The notes below the pieces were generated by a model. It was given only the letters and a program-made list of their open reading frames with translations, was not told the origin of the DNA and made no database searches. A stretch of 11,535 bases of DNA. Source: an uncultured Acidimicrobiales bacterium. Its GTDB lineage: Bacteria; Actinomycetota; Acidimicrobiia; Acidimicrobiales; SZUA-35. The DNA lies in contig CALJAE010000099.1 in assembly GCA_938028175.1 (NCBI GenBank), positions 1 to 11,535 on the forward strand, read 5' to 3'. This document shows, piece after piece, positions 1-6,680 of this stretch (position 1 is the first letter of the stretch; each line of letters starts with the position of its first letter). The position numbers and the translations under genes were made by a program.

Positions 1-2
1 AA

Positions 3-356
3 GTTGAGAAAGTGCGAGCAGCGACAGAATTGGTAAAGCAGCGTCGACCAGATCTATTGGTCGAAGGGCCATTGCAATATGATGCAGCAGTCGACGCAAC
101 AGTTGCCGCCAAGAAACTTCCTGATTCTAAAGTCGCCGGTAACGCCAGCGTCTTGATCTTTCCAGATCTCAATACTGGAAACAATACTTACAAGGCTGTT
201 CAGCGCAGTGCCGGAGCTGTCGCCGTAGGCCCGGTACTTCAAGGCTTGAAAAAGCCGGTTAACGATTTGTCCCGTGGCTCAACAGTAGATGACATCGTCA
301 TGACCATTGCCGTCACAGCGGTGCAGGCATCAAACATAGATTCTGGTGAAACCTAG
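3..356 (+). CDS. pta: Phosphate acetyltransferase, C-terminal part (5' end outside window)
   Basis: Reversibly converts acetyl-CoA and phosphate to acetyl phosphate and CoA in the cytoplasm. The last 117 residues are visible. They match the end of the PTA/PTB catalytic domain: VEGPLQYDAA, then GNASVLIFPDLNTGNNTYK, AVQRSAGAVAVGPVLQG, LKKPVNDLSRG and a closing helix DDIVMTIAVTAVQA. These are among the most conserved Pta segments, so the family call is firm. The frame is open to the left edge, so the start and any N-terminal regulatory domain cannot be seen. The stop lies 2 bp before the GTG of ackA, the classical pta-ackA operon. The two enzymes together interconvert acetyl-CoA and acetate with ATP gain or cost. 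Nothing looks broken. Confidence 0.95.
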   Translation, partial: VEKVRAATELVKQRRPDLLVEGPLQYDAAVDATVAAKKLPDSKVAGNASVLIFPDLNTGNNTYKAVQRSAGAVAVGPVLQGLKKPVNDLSRGSTVDDIVMTIAVTAVQASNIDSGET

Positions 357-358
357 CT

Positions 359-1516
359 GTGAACGTATTAGTAGTTAACTGCGGATCATCTTCGGTCAAG
401 TACTCGCTGATTGATGCAGTCGCAGGGGAGTCGTTGCACAGCGGTGTGATCGAACAAATCGGAGAATCAGAAGTAGCCAACCATACACAAGCACTCGAGA
501 TAGTTTCGGACGCTGTCGAAGAATTTCTGCAAGCTAATGGCCTTGCGCTCTTTGCTGTTGGGCATCGAGTTGTGCACGGTGGGGATAGATACTGTGAACC
601 AACCGAAATTACGGAAGAAGTGATAAGAAAAATCGAAGAGCTCTCCGTACTAGCTCCGCTGCATAACCCGGCAAACCTTCTAGGAATTAGAGCAGCTCAG
701 GCTGCCTTTGGAAACCTCCCACAGGTTGCAGTATTCGATACAGCATTCCATTCGACTATCCCTGTCGAGAACAGAACATATGCTGTGCCGCGTAGCTGGG
801 AGACCGACTATGGCGTTCGCAAGTATGGCTTTCATGGAACATCGCACAACTACGTGAGCCGCAAAGCGATCGAGTGGTTGGAGCAGAACAAAGAAATCAC
901 GGCTAGCGAATCTAAAGTCGTTGTCTTGCATCTCGGGAACGGAGCCAGTGCTTCTGCAGTCCTAGGAGGCTCGTGTATTAACACCTCAATGGGACTAACT
1001 CCACTGCCAGGGCTACATATGGGTACCCGCAGTGGCGATGTTGACCCAGCGGTGTTTGGTCATATGAAAAGAGTCGCCGGTATGGGTGTCGATGAGGTAG
1101 AAGACGCTCTGAATTTTAAGAGTGGGCTCCTAGGCATGTGTGGCGAAAGCGATATGCGTTCGGTTGAAATTGCCGCATCGCAAGGAGACGGCGATGCTCA
1201 GTTAGCGCTTGCTGTGTATACCAACAAGATTCAGATGACCATAGGTGGCTATGCAACGCTCATGAATGGGGTCGATGCCTTGGTGTTTACAGCCGGAGTC
1301 GGAGAGAATTCGTTAGGAACCAGAAAGCGTGTTATCGACCGACTCGGCTACTTGGGTTTACATCTCGACGTGGAACGCAATGCTGCAGCAGGGTTTGACC
1401 CAGTGCATGAAATCTCTGCAGCAGAAAGCAAAGTGGCGGCACTGGTGATTGCGACCGATGAAGAAGGTGAGATAGCTCGCCAGGCTGTTCAACTGCTCAG
1501 CTCTAAAACTAGCTAG
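359..1516 (+). CDS. ackA: Acetate kinase
   Basis: Transfers phosphate between acetyl phosphate and ADP to give acetate and ATP. The 385-residue product is close to the usual family length. Visible motifs in order: NCGSSSVKY (7-15; N7 is the phosphate-loop Asn), HRVVHGG (69-75, with the active-site Arg), FDTAFH (126-131, catalytic Asp), YGFHGTSH (156-163, phosphate-binding His), HLGNGAS (191-197), MGTRSGDVDP (221-230, second active-site Arg), FTAGVGEN (310-317) and ATDEE (365-369, Mg-binding Glu). The GTG start is chosen because it places N7 correctly; ATG is absent there. A weak GGTGA lies about 9 bp upstream, at 345-349. Only 2 bp separate it from pta, so co-transcription is very likely. The stop TAG lies in a CTAG shared with the convergent gene, and a 10-bp palindrome, TAGCCGGCTA, begins at the stop codon. 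Confidence 0.97.
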   Translation: MNVLVVNCGSSSVKYSLIDAVAGESLHSGVIEQIGESEVANHTQALEIVSDAVEEFLQANGLALFAVGHRVVHGGDRYCEPTEITEEVIRKIEELSVLAPLHNPANLLGIRAAQAAFGNLPQVAVFDTAFHSTIPVENRTYAVPRSWETDYGVRKYGFHGTSHNYVSRKAIEWLEQNKEITASESKVVVLHLGNGASASAVLGGSCINTSMGLTPLPGLHMGTRSGDVDPAVFGHMKRVAGMGVDEVEDALNFKSGLLGMCGESDMRSVEIAASQGDGDAQLALAVYTNKIQMTIGGYATLMNGVDALVFTAGVGENSLGTRKRVIDRLGYLGLHLDVERNAAAGFDPVHEISAAESKVAALVIATDEEGEIARQAVQLLSSKTS

Positions 1517-2988
1517 CCGGCTACGCTAAATGGGGTCCGACCAAATTGGCTAGAGAACTCCATTAGATCATCCGCTGTTAAATCAAGCTCGCTTTGGCAG
1601 TCATTGCTCTGGCTCTCCCCAGGGAACAACAGATTAGAAAGCTCCCCTTCAGCTAACTGGAAGTTACAACGTCCTGCTATTGCACCCTGTCCGTCTGCAT
1701 CTTCGAACGATTCGAGGTTTGCGAAGTCTGCCTTGCGTAAGTTATCGAATACATTTAGGGAGATGTCCGTTGAACAGACAGCGTCTCCGTGTCTAGCTGA
1801 AGAGTTACACAAGAATGGTCTACCTGAATTGTTAACGTAGTTTCTTGTCCAAACTGAGTCATGCCCACTGCCGTTGTTGAGGTAGTGCGAGAAGGCAAAG
1901 CCATTAAGAGGGTCGCCTACTTCAACGACACCGTTTTCGTAGAGGCCGCGGAAATGAGGGTTGAGATTCACTGTTGGCTGATTAGAAACTCTTCCATAAG
2001 TGGCATCAATATAGTTGCCTGCGACCGAGGTATTCGAGTAACCCTGATCGTTAGTTGCATTATTGTGAGTGATTCGATCAGTTGCACTGTTGGCTCGTGA
2101 CGGATCAAACCCGAATGAGAAGTCATGCGCATAGTTAAAGGCAAATGAAGTGCCGTGGAACATGTGTACTGCTCCACGAGCGAATGAAAGGTCGTTGAAC
2201 CGAATAGTCATATCACGCGCTCCGGCACGAACACTGCGGCTGCAAATATCTCCATCAAACCCTGAGCATGTGATTGTGTTGTACTCAACCACGCTTCCCG
2301 CTGCGGCGTCACCGAGAACCTGGACAGCTGGGGCGTTGTCAGTATCCCCAGCGTAACCCCATGCCCCGCTTTGTGTTCGAGTCGGGCAGTTGACGAAAGA
2401 ATCTCGAAGAATCACTGTGGTTAGGATGTTGAGGCAGACGTTGTCTGCATTGATATTCGATATTAGAGGGACACCGTTTTCTTCTGATAGCCACGGCGCC
2501 CCCGCATGCTCTGCGAGAAATGAAGCGTCGATTGTTACTCCATTGGGTCCGTCGTTGGCGGGAACAAATGGAACCAAGTTATCTAAGTCAGCGCCGAACT
2601 TGATGCCGCCTTCTTCTTCAGGGATGATCCAACCTGCATTTGATAGGGTCACTCGGCGAGTTTCGCCACCAATATCTACAGACACAGTCCTGCTATTGGG
2701 AGCAGTTCCCTCCACTAGGTCAACCTCGGGGTTGCTTTCTGAAGCTGCTGGTTCTTGGTTTTGAGATTCGCTTTCCGAAGCATTGGAAACTGACTGAGAC
2801 TGGCTTGAAAGTGTAGTTGGCGCACCAGAAACTGTGTTGGTGTTGGAGTCGATTGAAGCCGGAGTCTGAGTGTTAGAAGCCAGAGTCGTTACTTCTTCGC
2901 TATTCCTGGTGCTCAAGAATAAAGCGACTGCTGCGAGGGTGATGAAGAGGCATGCACCACCGAGCATGACAATCTTTCTGGTATCCAT
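1513..2988 (-). CDS. Membrane-anchored or secreted protein resembling a right-handed beta-helix
   Basis: A 491-residue protein that I do not recognise as a named family. Residues 1-6 are charged (MDTRKI), and 7-26 form one hydrophobic segment acting as an uncleaved signal anchor or signal peptide. There is a Cys at 13, but the preceding GGA is a poor lipobox. Residues 30-90 are a Ser/Thr/Gln/Asn-rich linker. From about 100 on, short strand-like units rich in Asn and aromatics recur (VVEYNTITC, MTIRFNDLSF, FAFNYAHDF, SVAGNYIDAT, WTRNYVNNS, ISLNVFDN). This is the look of parallel beta-helix repeats in pectate-lyase-like surface proteins. Eight Cys outside the anchor (185, 201, 241, 249, 394, 405, 441, 464) could form disulfides, which suits an extracytoplasmic location. 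The ATG start is preceded by a purine-rich GGAAGGGA. No catalytic residues can be assigned; adhesin or polysaccharide-active enzyme are both possible. Confidence 0.8.
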   Translation of the reverse strand: MDTRKIVMLGGACLFITLAAVALFLSTRNSEEVTTLASNTQTPASIDSNTNTVSGAPTTLSSQSQSVSNASESESQNQEPAASESNPEVDLVEGTAPNSRTVSVDIGGETRRVTLSNAGWIIPEEEGGIKFGADLDNLVPFVPANDGPNGVTIDASFLAEHAGAPWLSEENGVPLISNINADNVCLNILTTVILRDSFVNCPTRTQSGAWGYAGDTDNAPAVQVLGDAAAGSVVEYNTITCSGFDGDICSRSVRAGARDMTIRFNDLSFARGAVHMFHGTSFAFNYAHDFSFGFDPSRANSATDRITHNNATNDQGYSNTSVAGNYIDATYGRVSNQPTVNLNPHFRGLYENGVVEVGDPLNGFAFSHYLNNGSGHDSVWTRNYVNNSGRPFLCNSSARHGDAVCSTDISLNVFDNLRKADFANLESFEDADGQGAIAGRCNFQLAEGELSNLLFPGESQSNDCQSELDLTADDLMEFSSQFGRTPFSVAG

Positions 2989-3073
2989 TTGTCCCTTCCC
3001 GCTTTAACCCAAGAATACCAAAGCTAAATTAGTAATAAAAGTCGTAGTCGCCGCTGTAGATCACCGAGGTTGC

Positions 3074-3079
3074 TAGACT
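3074..3079 (+). promoter_or_regulatory. Candidate -10 box for the small membrane protein and zincin operon
   Basis: TAGACT fits the actinobacterial TANNNT pattern and ends 9 bp before the ATG at 3089, giving a leaderless or near-leaderless transcript. No convincing -35 is visible. It lies in the 100-bp gap between divergent genes (2989-3088), which otherwise holds AT-rich sequence around 3012-3040 where the promoter of the minus-strand gene probably sits. Judged by eye only. Confidence 0.35.
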
Positions 3080-3088
3080 TGAGAGCAT

Positions 3089-3223
3089 ATGTTGGCACAA
3101 GTTTGGCACTGGTGGTTATCAGTATTTCTAGCAGTAGGAGCGATCGGTATCTTTGTGGCGATTGCCGCCGGCTATTACGTTAAGGTTCAGCGCCCCAAAC
3201 ATCCTAGACGGCCAAGAAAATGA
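3089..3223 (+). CDS. Small single-span membrane protein (44 aa)
   Basis: A 44-codon reading frame, ATG at 3089 to TGA at 3221-3223. The product begins MLAQVWHWWL, continues as a hydrophobic span (about residues 9-31, SVFLAVGAIGIFVAIAAGYY) and ends in the strongly basic tail KVQRPKHPRRPRK. By the positive-inside rule the tail should face the cytoplasm and the Trp-rich N-terminus the outside. Its TGA overlaps the ATG of the zincin gene as ATGA, a typical translational-coupling arrangement, which is the main reason to believe it is real. A TANNNT box sits just upstream. I know no named family for it. It might tether or regulate the downstream metallopeptidase or act as a small membrane factor; that is inference. 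A chance frame is possible, but membrane topology plus exact coupling makes this less likely. Confidence 0.7.
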   Translation: MLAQVWHWWLSVFLAVGAIGIFVAIAAGYYVKVQRPKHPRRPRK

Positions 3224-4434
3224 CAGCCACAGAATCGGCACCCCAGAGTGCTTCGCATCAGAAAATTGATTGGGAGTTTGCACTAACTGTTGCTCAGAAA
3301 GTAAACCAAAGAGGCCTTCCTCAGTTTTACAATCCATCTAAAGTTGCTGACGATTTTGAAGCAGCTACACGGCAAGCAGCTGAGCTGGTCAATGAAGAAA
3401 CTGGACTAATTCCTGACAGTCCAGTTAAATCGCAAGTGATTGGGCGAGACCGTTGGGTCGAAGTTAACATCGCAAGCTTTCAGAGGTTAATGAGGCCTTT
3501 GTTTGAAAAGCTTGATGTAAAAGACCTAGAACGTGAAGCAGAAAGAGTTTTGCAGCAAGAGAATAGGTCGGCTTTCAGCGAAACTGAACTTGGAAAGCTT
3601 TTCGGCGATTGGGCCAAAGAGCTTGATGGCCCTGTTGAGAATATTACGAATAGTATCTCTGAAGTTGCGTCGAACGTATCGCAGAGCGTCGGGCCAAAGC
3701 TAACGGGCCTTGAAATGGGCGGGTTGCTCGGTTTTATTTCTTCTAGAGTCCTAGGGCAATACGATCTTTTGATCGACCCAGACGACCGCCCAGAAGACCA
3801 AGACTGGATTTACTACGTTGGGCCTAATATTTCTTCAGTAGAGCAGCAATTCGGGTTTCCTAGCTCTGAATACCGTTTGTGGATAGCCATTCATGAATGC
3901 ACCCATAGAGCACAGTTCATGGGCGTGCCATGGCTCCGCAAATACTTCTTATCTTTGGTTGAAGACCTAGTGGCGATCATGGACACTGATACCTCTGAAT
4001 TTCTAGAGTCAATTAAGCGACTCCGCTCAGACACAGAAGGCGACAAAGCTGGCGGCGGCATCTTCATGCAAATGGCAACACCAGAACAAAAGGTGTTGAT
4101 AGATCGCATCTCGGGTTTGATGAGCCTTCTCGAAGGTCACGCTGACGTGGTAATGGATAAAGCAGGGAAAGATCTAATTCCATCTCAGCAGCGTTTCTCT
4201 AGAGTTATGTCGCACCGTAGGGCCAACGCCTCTGGGTTGACTAAGTTTTTCCAGAAAGCAACAGGCATGGATGCAAAGCTTGCCCAGTACGCAGACGGTG
4301 AAGACTTTATTCGTAAAGTCGAAGAAGTTGGTGGCAGAGAGATGTTTGATTCTGTTTGGCAATCACCAGAGTATCTACCAACGTTAGCTGAGATTAAACA
4401 GCCACTTGACTGGATCAGTAGAGTTTCTAACTAG
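3220..4434 (+). CDS. Zincin-like metallopeptidase of the actinobacterial DUF2342 / zincin_2 family
   Basis: A 404-residue cytoplasmic-type protein with no signal peptide. The zinc motif HECTH at 225-229 sits in the family context WIAIHECTHRAQF, preceded by a conserved block (GQYDLLIDPDD, IYYVGPNI) and followed by LLEGHADVVMD (303-313), whose Glu or His may complete the metal site. The family is found chiefly in Actinomycetota, where it is annotated as a zinc-dependent metalloprotease or F420-associated putative hydrolase and commonly neighbours tilS, as here. The physiological substrate is not established. The ATG start overlaps the stop of the upstream 44-residue membrane protein (ATGA), suggesting coupled translation. 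The stop shares a CTAG with convergent tilS. Length and motifs look intact; protease activity is inferred from HExxH, not proven. Confidence 0.88.
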   Translation: MTATESAPQSASHQKIDWEFALTVAQKVNQRGLPQFYNPSKVADDFEAATRQAAELVNEETGLIPDSPVKSQVIGRDRWVEVNIASFQRLMRPLFEKLDVKDLEREAERVLQQENRSAFSETELGKLFGDWAKELDGPVENITNSISEVASNVSQSVGPKLTGLEMGGLLGFISSRVLGQYDLLIDPDDRPEDQDWIYYVGPNISSVEQQFGFPSSEYRLWIAIHECTHRAQFMGVPWLRKYFLSLVEDLVAIMDTDTSEFLESIKRLRSDTEGDKAGGGIFMQMATPEQKVLIDRISGLMSLLEGHADVVMDKAGKDLIPSQQRFSRVMSHRRANASGLTKFFQKATGMDAKLAQYADGEDFIRKVEEVGGREMFDSVWQSPEYLPTLAEIKQPLDWISRVSN

Positions 4435-5315
4435 CTTTCGACTCGTAGCATTCCATCAGTTCGAGCAACCCGTCTGCCACCTGAAATCTCGCATGCAATT
4501 ACTTTGTGGTCTACTACTTCTAAGACTCGCTCGAGCTCGGCTGAACTAACAGGGTGGTTGAGCTCGTCTCTTAGCCATTCTCGAAGGACTTGAGATGCCA
4601 AAGCTCTTGGGAGTGTTGCCAGCGTTCTGGTGTCGACAGGGTCTATATCTATTGTCGATTCAGTTAAGAACTCGGTAACGGATTGGCAGTGCTTAGCTGT
4701 GCGATTCAGACCTGGTACACAATCTCGGTCAGCGATTTCGTTAAGTAGCGGTAACAGCTCTGCTCTCACTCTGTTTCGTTGATAGCGGGAGTCTGAATTG
4801 CTTGGATCTTCAAATGGCTCAATATCCAACGCGGCACACATAGCCTCAGTCTCGAATCTTCTCAACGCCAAGATTGGGTGTCTGGGGCCGGGTTCGATTC
4901 CTGCCAGACCATGTACTGCAGCACCACGCATCAGGTTAATCAGTAGGGTTTCGGCTTGATCGTCAGCCGTGTGGCCCAACATTGCGTGTGGGCCCAGAAC
5001 CTTATGTCTAGCAATTCTCCATTGCTGCTCCAGGTCAGAAGTCGCATTTACTTCAACTTGGACGGTTGAAAAGCTGGCCCCAAACCGCTTTGCAATGTTT
5101 GACACAAAGGTGGCCTCTTGGTTAGTTGTCGAGCGTGTCTGATGATCCACATAAACGGCTTCGACCTGTAATCCTGCCTGCGTGGCTAGCCAGAGAAGGG
5201 CAATCGAGTCTGCTCCGCCAGATACGCCGCAGCGCTGTGGGCCAGCTAGGCCTTCAAAAGTGCACTTAGCTAGCAGTTGCCGAGTTAGCTCTTCAGTTGT
5301 GGCCTTTTCTTCCAC
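4431..5315 (-). CDS. tilS: tRNA(Ile)-lysidine synthase
   Basis: Modifies C34 of the CAU-anticodon tRNA-Ile to lysidine using ATP and lysine, switching codon reading from AUG to AUA. Numbering from the GTG at 5315 gives 294 residues. The N-type PP-loop SGGADS is at 32-37, followed by VYVDHQTR (about 54-61), GHTADDQAETLL (114-125), the NLMRGAAVHGLAG helix and DPSNSDSRYQRNRVR (170-184), all TilS hallmarks. The C-terminal part is short, lacking the long extra domains of the E. coli enzyme, as in other compact actinobacterial TilS proteins. The GTG at 5315 is chosen because it leaves about 30 residues before the PP-loop and lies 7 bp from a TAGGCT -10 box. A longer frame reaches 5420, but that would overlap folP. 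It converges with the zincin gene (4-bp overlap) and diverges from folP. Confidence 0.93.
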   Translation of the reverse strand: MEEKATTEELTRQLLAKCTFEGLAGPQRCGVSGGADSIALLWLATQAGLQVEAVYVDHQTRSTTNQEATFVSNIAKRFGASFSTVQVEVNATSDLEQQWRIARHKVLGPHAMLGHTADDQAETLLINLMRGAAVHGLAGIEPGPRHPILALRRFETEAMCAALDIEPFEDPSNSDSRYQRNRVRAELLPLLNEIADRDCVPGLNRTAKHCQSVTEFLTESTIDIDPVDTRTLATLPRALASQVLREWLRDELNHPVSSAELERVLEVVDHKVIACEISGGRRVARTDGMLRVES

Positions 5316-5321
5316 CCTGAC

Positions 5322-5328
5322 TAGCCTA
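5322..5328. promoter_or_regulatory. Symmetric bidirectional -10 element between tilS and folP
   Basis: The heptamer TAGCCTA reads as TAGCCT on the plus strand (5322-5327) and TAGGCT on the minus strand (5328-5323), both fitting TANNNT. Each lies exactly 7 bp from a GTG: 5335 for folP and 5315 for tilS. This spacing fits leaderless transcripts starting at or next to the start codon in both directions. No good -35 is visible on either side; TTGTGG at 5297-5302 is a weak candidate for folP. One strand-symmetric box serving two genes is a known consequence of the near-palindromic -10 consensus. Inferred from spacing; transcript starts are not known. Confidence 0.5.
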
Positions 5329-5334
5329 ACTGGT

Positions 5335-6147
5335 GTGTCAGGTCTCGAATCACTTACCAATAGTGTTCTAATTATGGGGATTCTGAATGTGACCCCAGAT
5401 TCGTTCTCCGATGGCGGCAAATACGATGATATAGATAGTGCGGTTGCACGAGGTCAACAGCTATTTGCCCAAGGCGCTGACATAGTTGATATCGGTGGTG
5501 AATCGACCCGGCCAGGCTCCGCTGAGATCTCTGAAGAAACTGAACTTGAGCGTGTCATCCCAGTTGTCCAAGAGCTTTCGAAGCAAGGTGTGGTGTCGAT
5601 CGACACAAAAAAGGCTGCTGTGGCCATGGCAGCAGTAGAAGCTGGGGCAGAAATTGTAAATGATGTCAGTTCAGAGCTAGCTACAGACGTTGGGAAGCTG
5701 GGAGTTGGCTATGTAGCTATGCATATGCAGGGTTTGCCTGAAAATATGCAAGATAATCCCGACTATGCCAATGTCACAGCTGAGGTGAAGCAATACCTGG
5801 TCGAGAAGGCCGAAATAGCCTCTCAGGCTGGGTGTTCTAGGGTTTGGATAGATCCTGGGTTTGGATTTGGAAAGTCGCTCGAACACAATCTAGAACTTCT
5901 CTCGAATCTTTCTGACTTTGGAGAAACTGGCTTCGAGGTAGCTATCGGAACTAGCAGAAAGTCAATGTTTGGGCACCTTTTGGCTATGGCAGATGGTTCT
6001 GAAAAGCCAGTGGATGTCGAAGATAGACAAGTTGGATCTTTATTTTCTGAGTGGATTGCTATGAATCAGGGTGTGAGTTTGGTTAGAGTTCACGATGTAG
6101 CAAATACCCACAAGTTGCGTGGTTTAGCGAAGGGAAACTCTAAATAA
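5335..6147 (+). CDS. folP: Dihydropteroate synthase
   Basis: Condenses 6-hydroxymethyl-dihydropterin pyrophosphate with p-aminobenzoate to dihydropteroate; the sulfonamide target. With the GTG at 5335 the product is 270 residues. Motifs in order: MGILNVTPDSFSDGG (14-28), GADIVDIGGESTRPG (47-61), VSIDTKK (87-93), EIVNDVSS (106-113), MHMQG (129-133), DPGFGFGKS (173-181), GTSRKS (205-210) and RVHDV (251-255). All substrate loops are present, so the enzyme should be functional. The GTG is preferred over the ATG at 5374 because it supplies the usual short leader before MGILNV and sits 7 bp from a TAGCCT box; the ATG remains possible (257 residues). The stop TAA overlaps the next ATG by one base, indicating an operon with the following two genes. 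Confidence 0.95.
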   Translation: MSGLESLTNSVLIMGILNVTPDSFSDGGKYDDIDSAVARGQQLFAQGADIVDIGGESTRPGSAEISEETELERVIPVVQELSKQGVVSIDTKKAAVAMAAVEAGAEIVNDVSSELATDVGKLGVGYVAMHMQGLPENMQDNPDYANVTAEVKQYLVEKAEIASQAGCSRVWIDPGFGFGKSLEHNLELLSNLSDFGETGFEVAIGTSRKSMFGHLLAMADGSEKPVDVEDRQVGSLFSEWIAMNQGVSLVRVHDVANTHKLRGLAKGNSK

Positions 6148-6680
6148 TGGCAAAAGGAAAATGGGCTCAAGGAATCAAACCAAGACACCTCCAGTGGTTC
6201 ATTCAAGACCGACTTGCCATTTGCGAACGACCTGGGGGCTATGGTCCAGACCATCGTCTAGTGCGCCGTGAAGAAGAAGTTATTTGGATTAGAGAATCTG
6301 ACTTCGCTTATCTTGTCTCGCTGCTACCTGATAGAGAGAACATCGAAACTTACGACGACTGTGGAATGCCATGGAAGCATTGGCCATTCGCTGACGATGT
6401 CGAGCTAGGCGTTTCACTTCCAGTTATCTATGCCGAACTAGAGAAGCTTCTCGCTGAGAACAAGAAGATCTTGATGCATTCAGAAGAAATGGGTGACCGA
6501 TTCTTTGGATTCCTTGGTGGATATCTCCGCTGGTCAGGAATGGTTAAGGTAACTCACGAAGCAATCACTGTGACAGAAGCTCTATTTGGTCGCAAGCTAG
6601 ATCCTGCTGGTCGAGAGATTATTCAGACCGCTGCTGCCCTGAGTCCTTCGTACCCAGAGTCTAGAGCTGCAGTCGCATAG
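6147..6680 (+). CDS. Dual-specificity-phosphatase-like protein lacking the catalytic Cys (putative pseudophosphatase)
   Basis: A 177-residue soluble protein. The order of elements recalls a cysteine phosphatase of the DSP/tyrosine type: an N-terminal LAICERPGGYG segment (23-33), a WIRESDFAYLVSLL strand-helix unit, a WPFADD loop (79-84) where the general-acid Asp sits, helix PVIYAELEKLLAENK, strand KILMH and then the P-loop position H111-S112-x5-R118 (HSEEMGDR), followed by a Gly-rich helix. The signature HCx5R is therefore kept except that the nucleophilic Cys is Ser. STYX-type pseudophosphatases are known with such changes. The gene lies between folP and folK with a 1-bp overlap at its start, in the slot where folB is common. 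It might be a binding or scaffold protein, or a phosphatase with altered chemistry acting on dihydroneopterin phosphates; both are speculation. The fold assignment rests on motif layout only. Confidence 0.75.
   Translation: MAKGKWAQGIKPRHLQWFIQDRLAICERPGGYGPDHRLVRREEEVIWIRESDFAYLVSLLPDRENIETYDDCGMPWKHWPFADDVELGVSLPVIYAELEKLLAENKKILMHSEEMGDRFFGFLGGYLRWSGMVKVTHEAITVTEALFGRKLDPAGREIIQTAAALSPSYPESRAAVA

Noticed and set aside
2390..2764. Plus-strand open frame opposite the beta-helix gene
   Set aside because: The minus-strand gene has an anchor, linker, Cys pattern and ribosome site; the antisense frame shows none of these.
5182..5334. Upstream extension of folP to an ATG at 5182
   Set aside because: It would overlap the PP-loop coding part of tilS and add about 50 residues unlike dihydropteroate synthase; the GTG at 5335 or ATG at 5374 fits the family.
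5316..5420. Upstream extension of tilS to an ATG at 5420
   Set aside because: It adds 35 residues before the usual TilS start and overlaps the folP coding region with its conserved MGILNVTPDSF block; the GTG at 5315 fits better.
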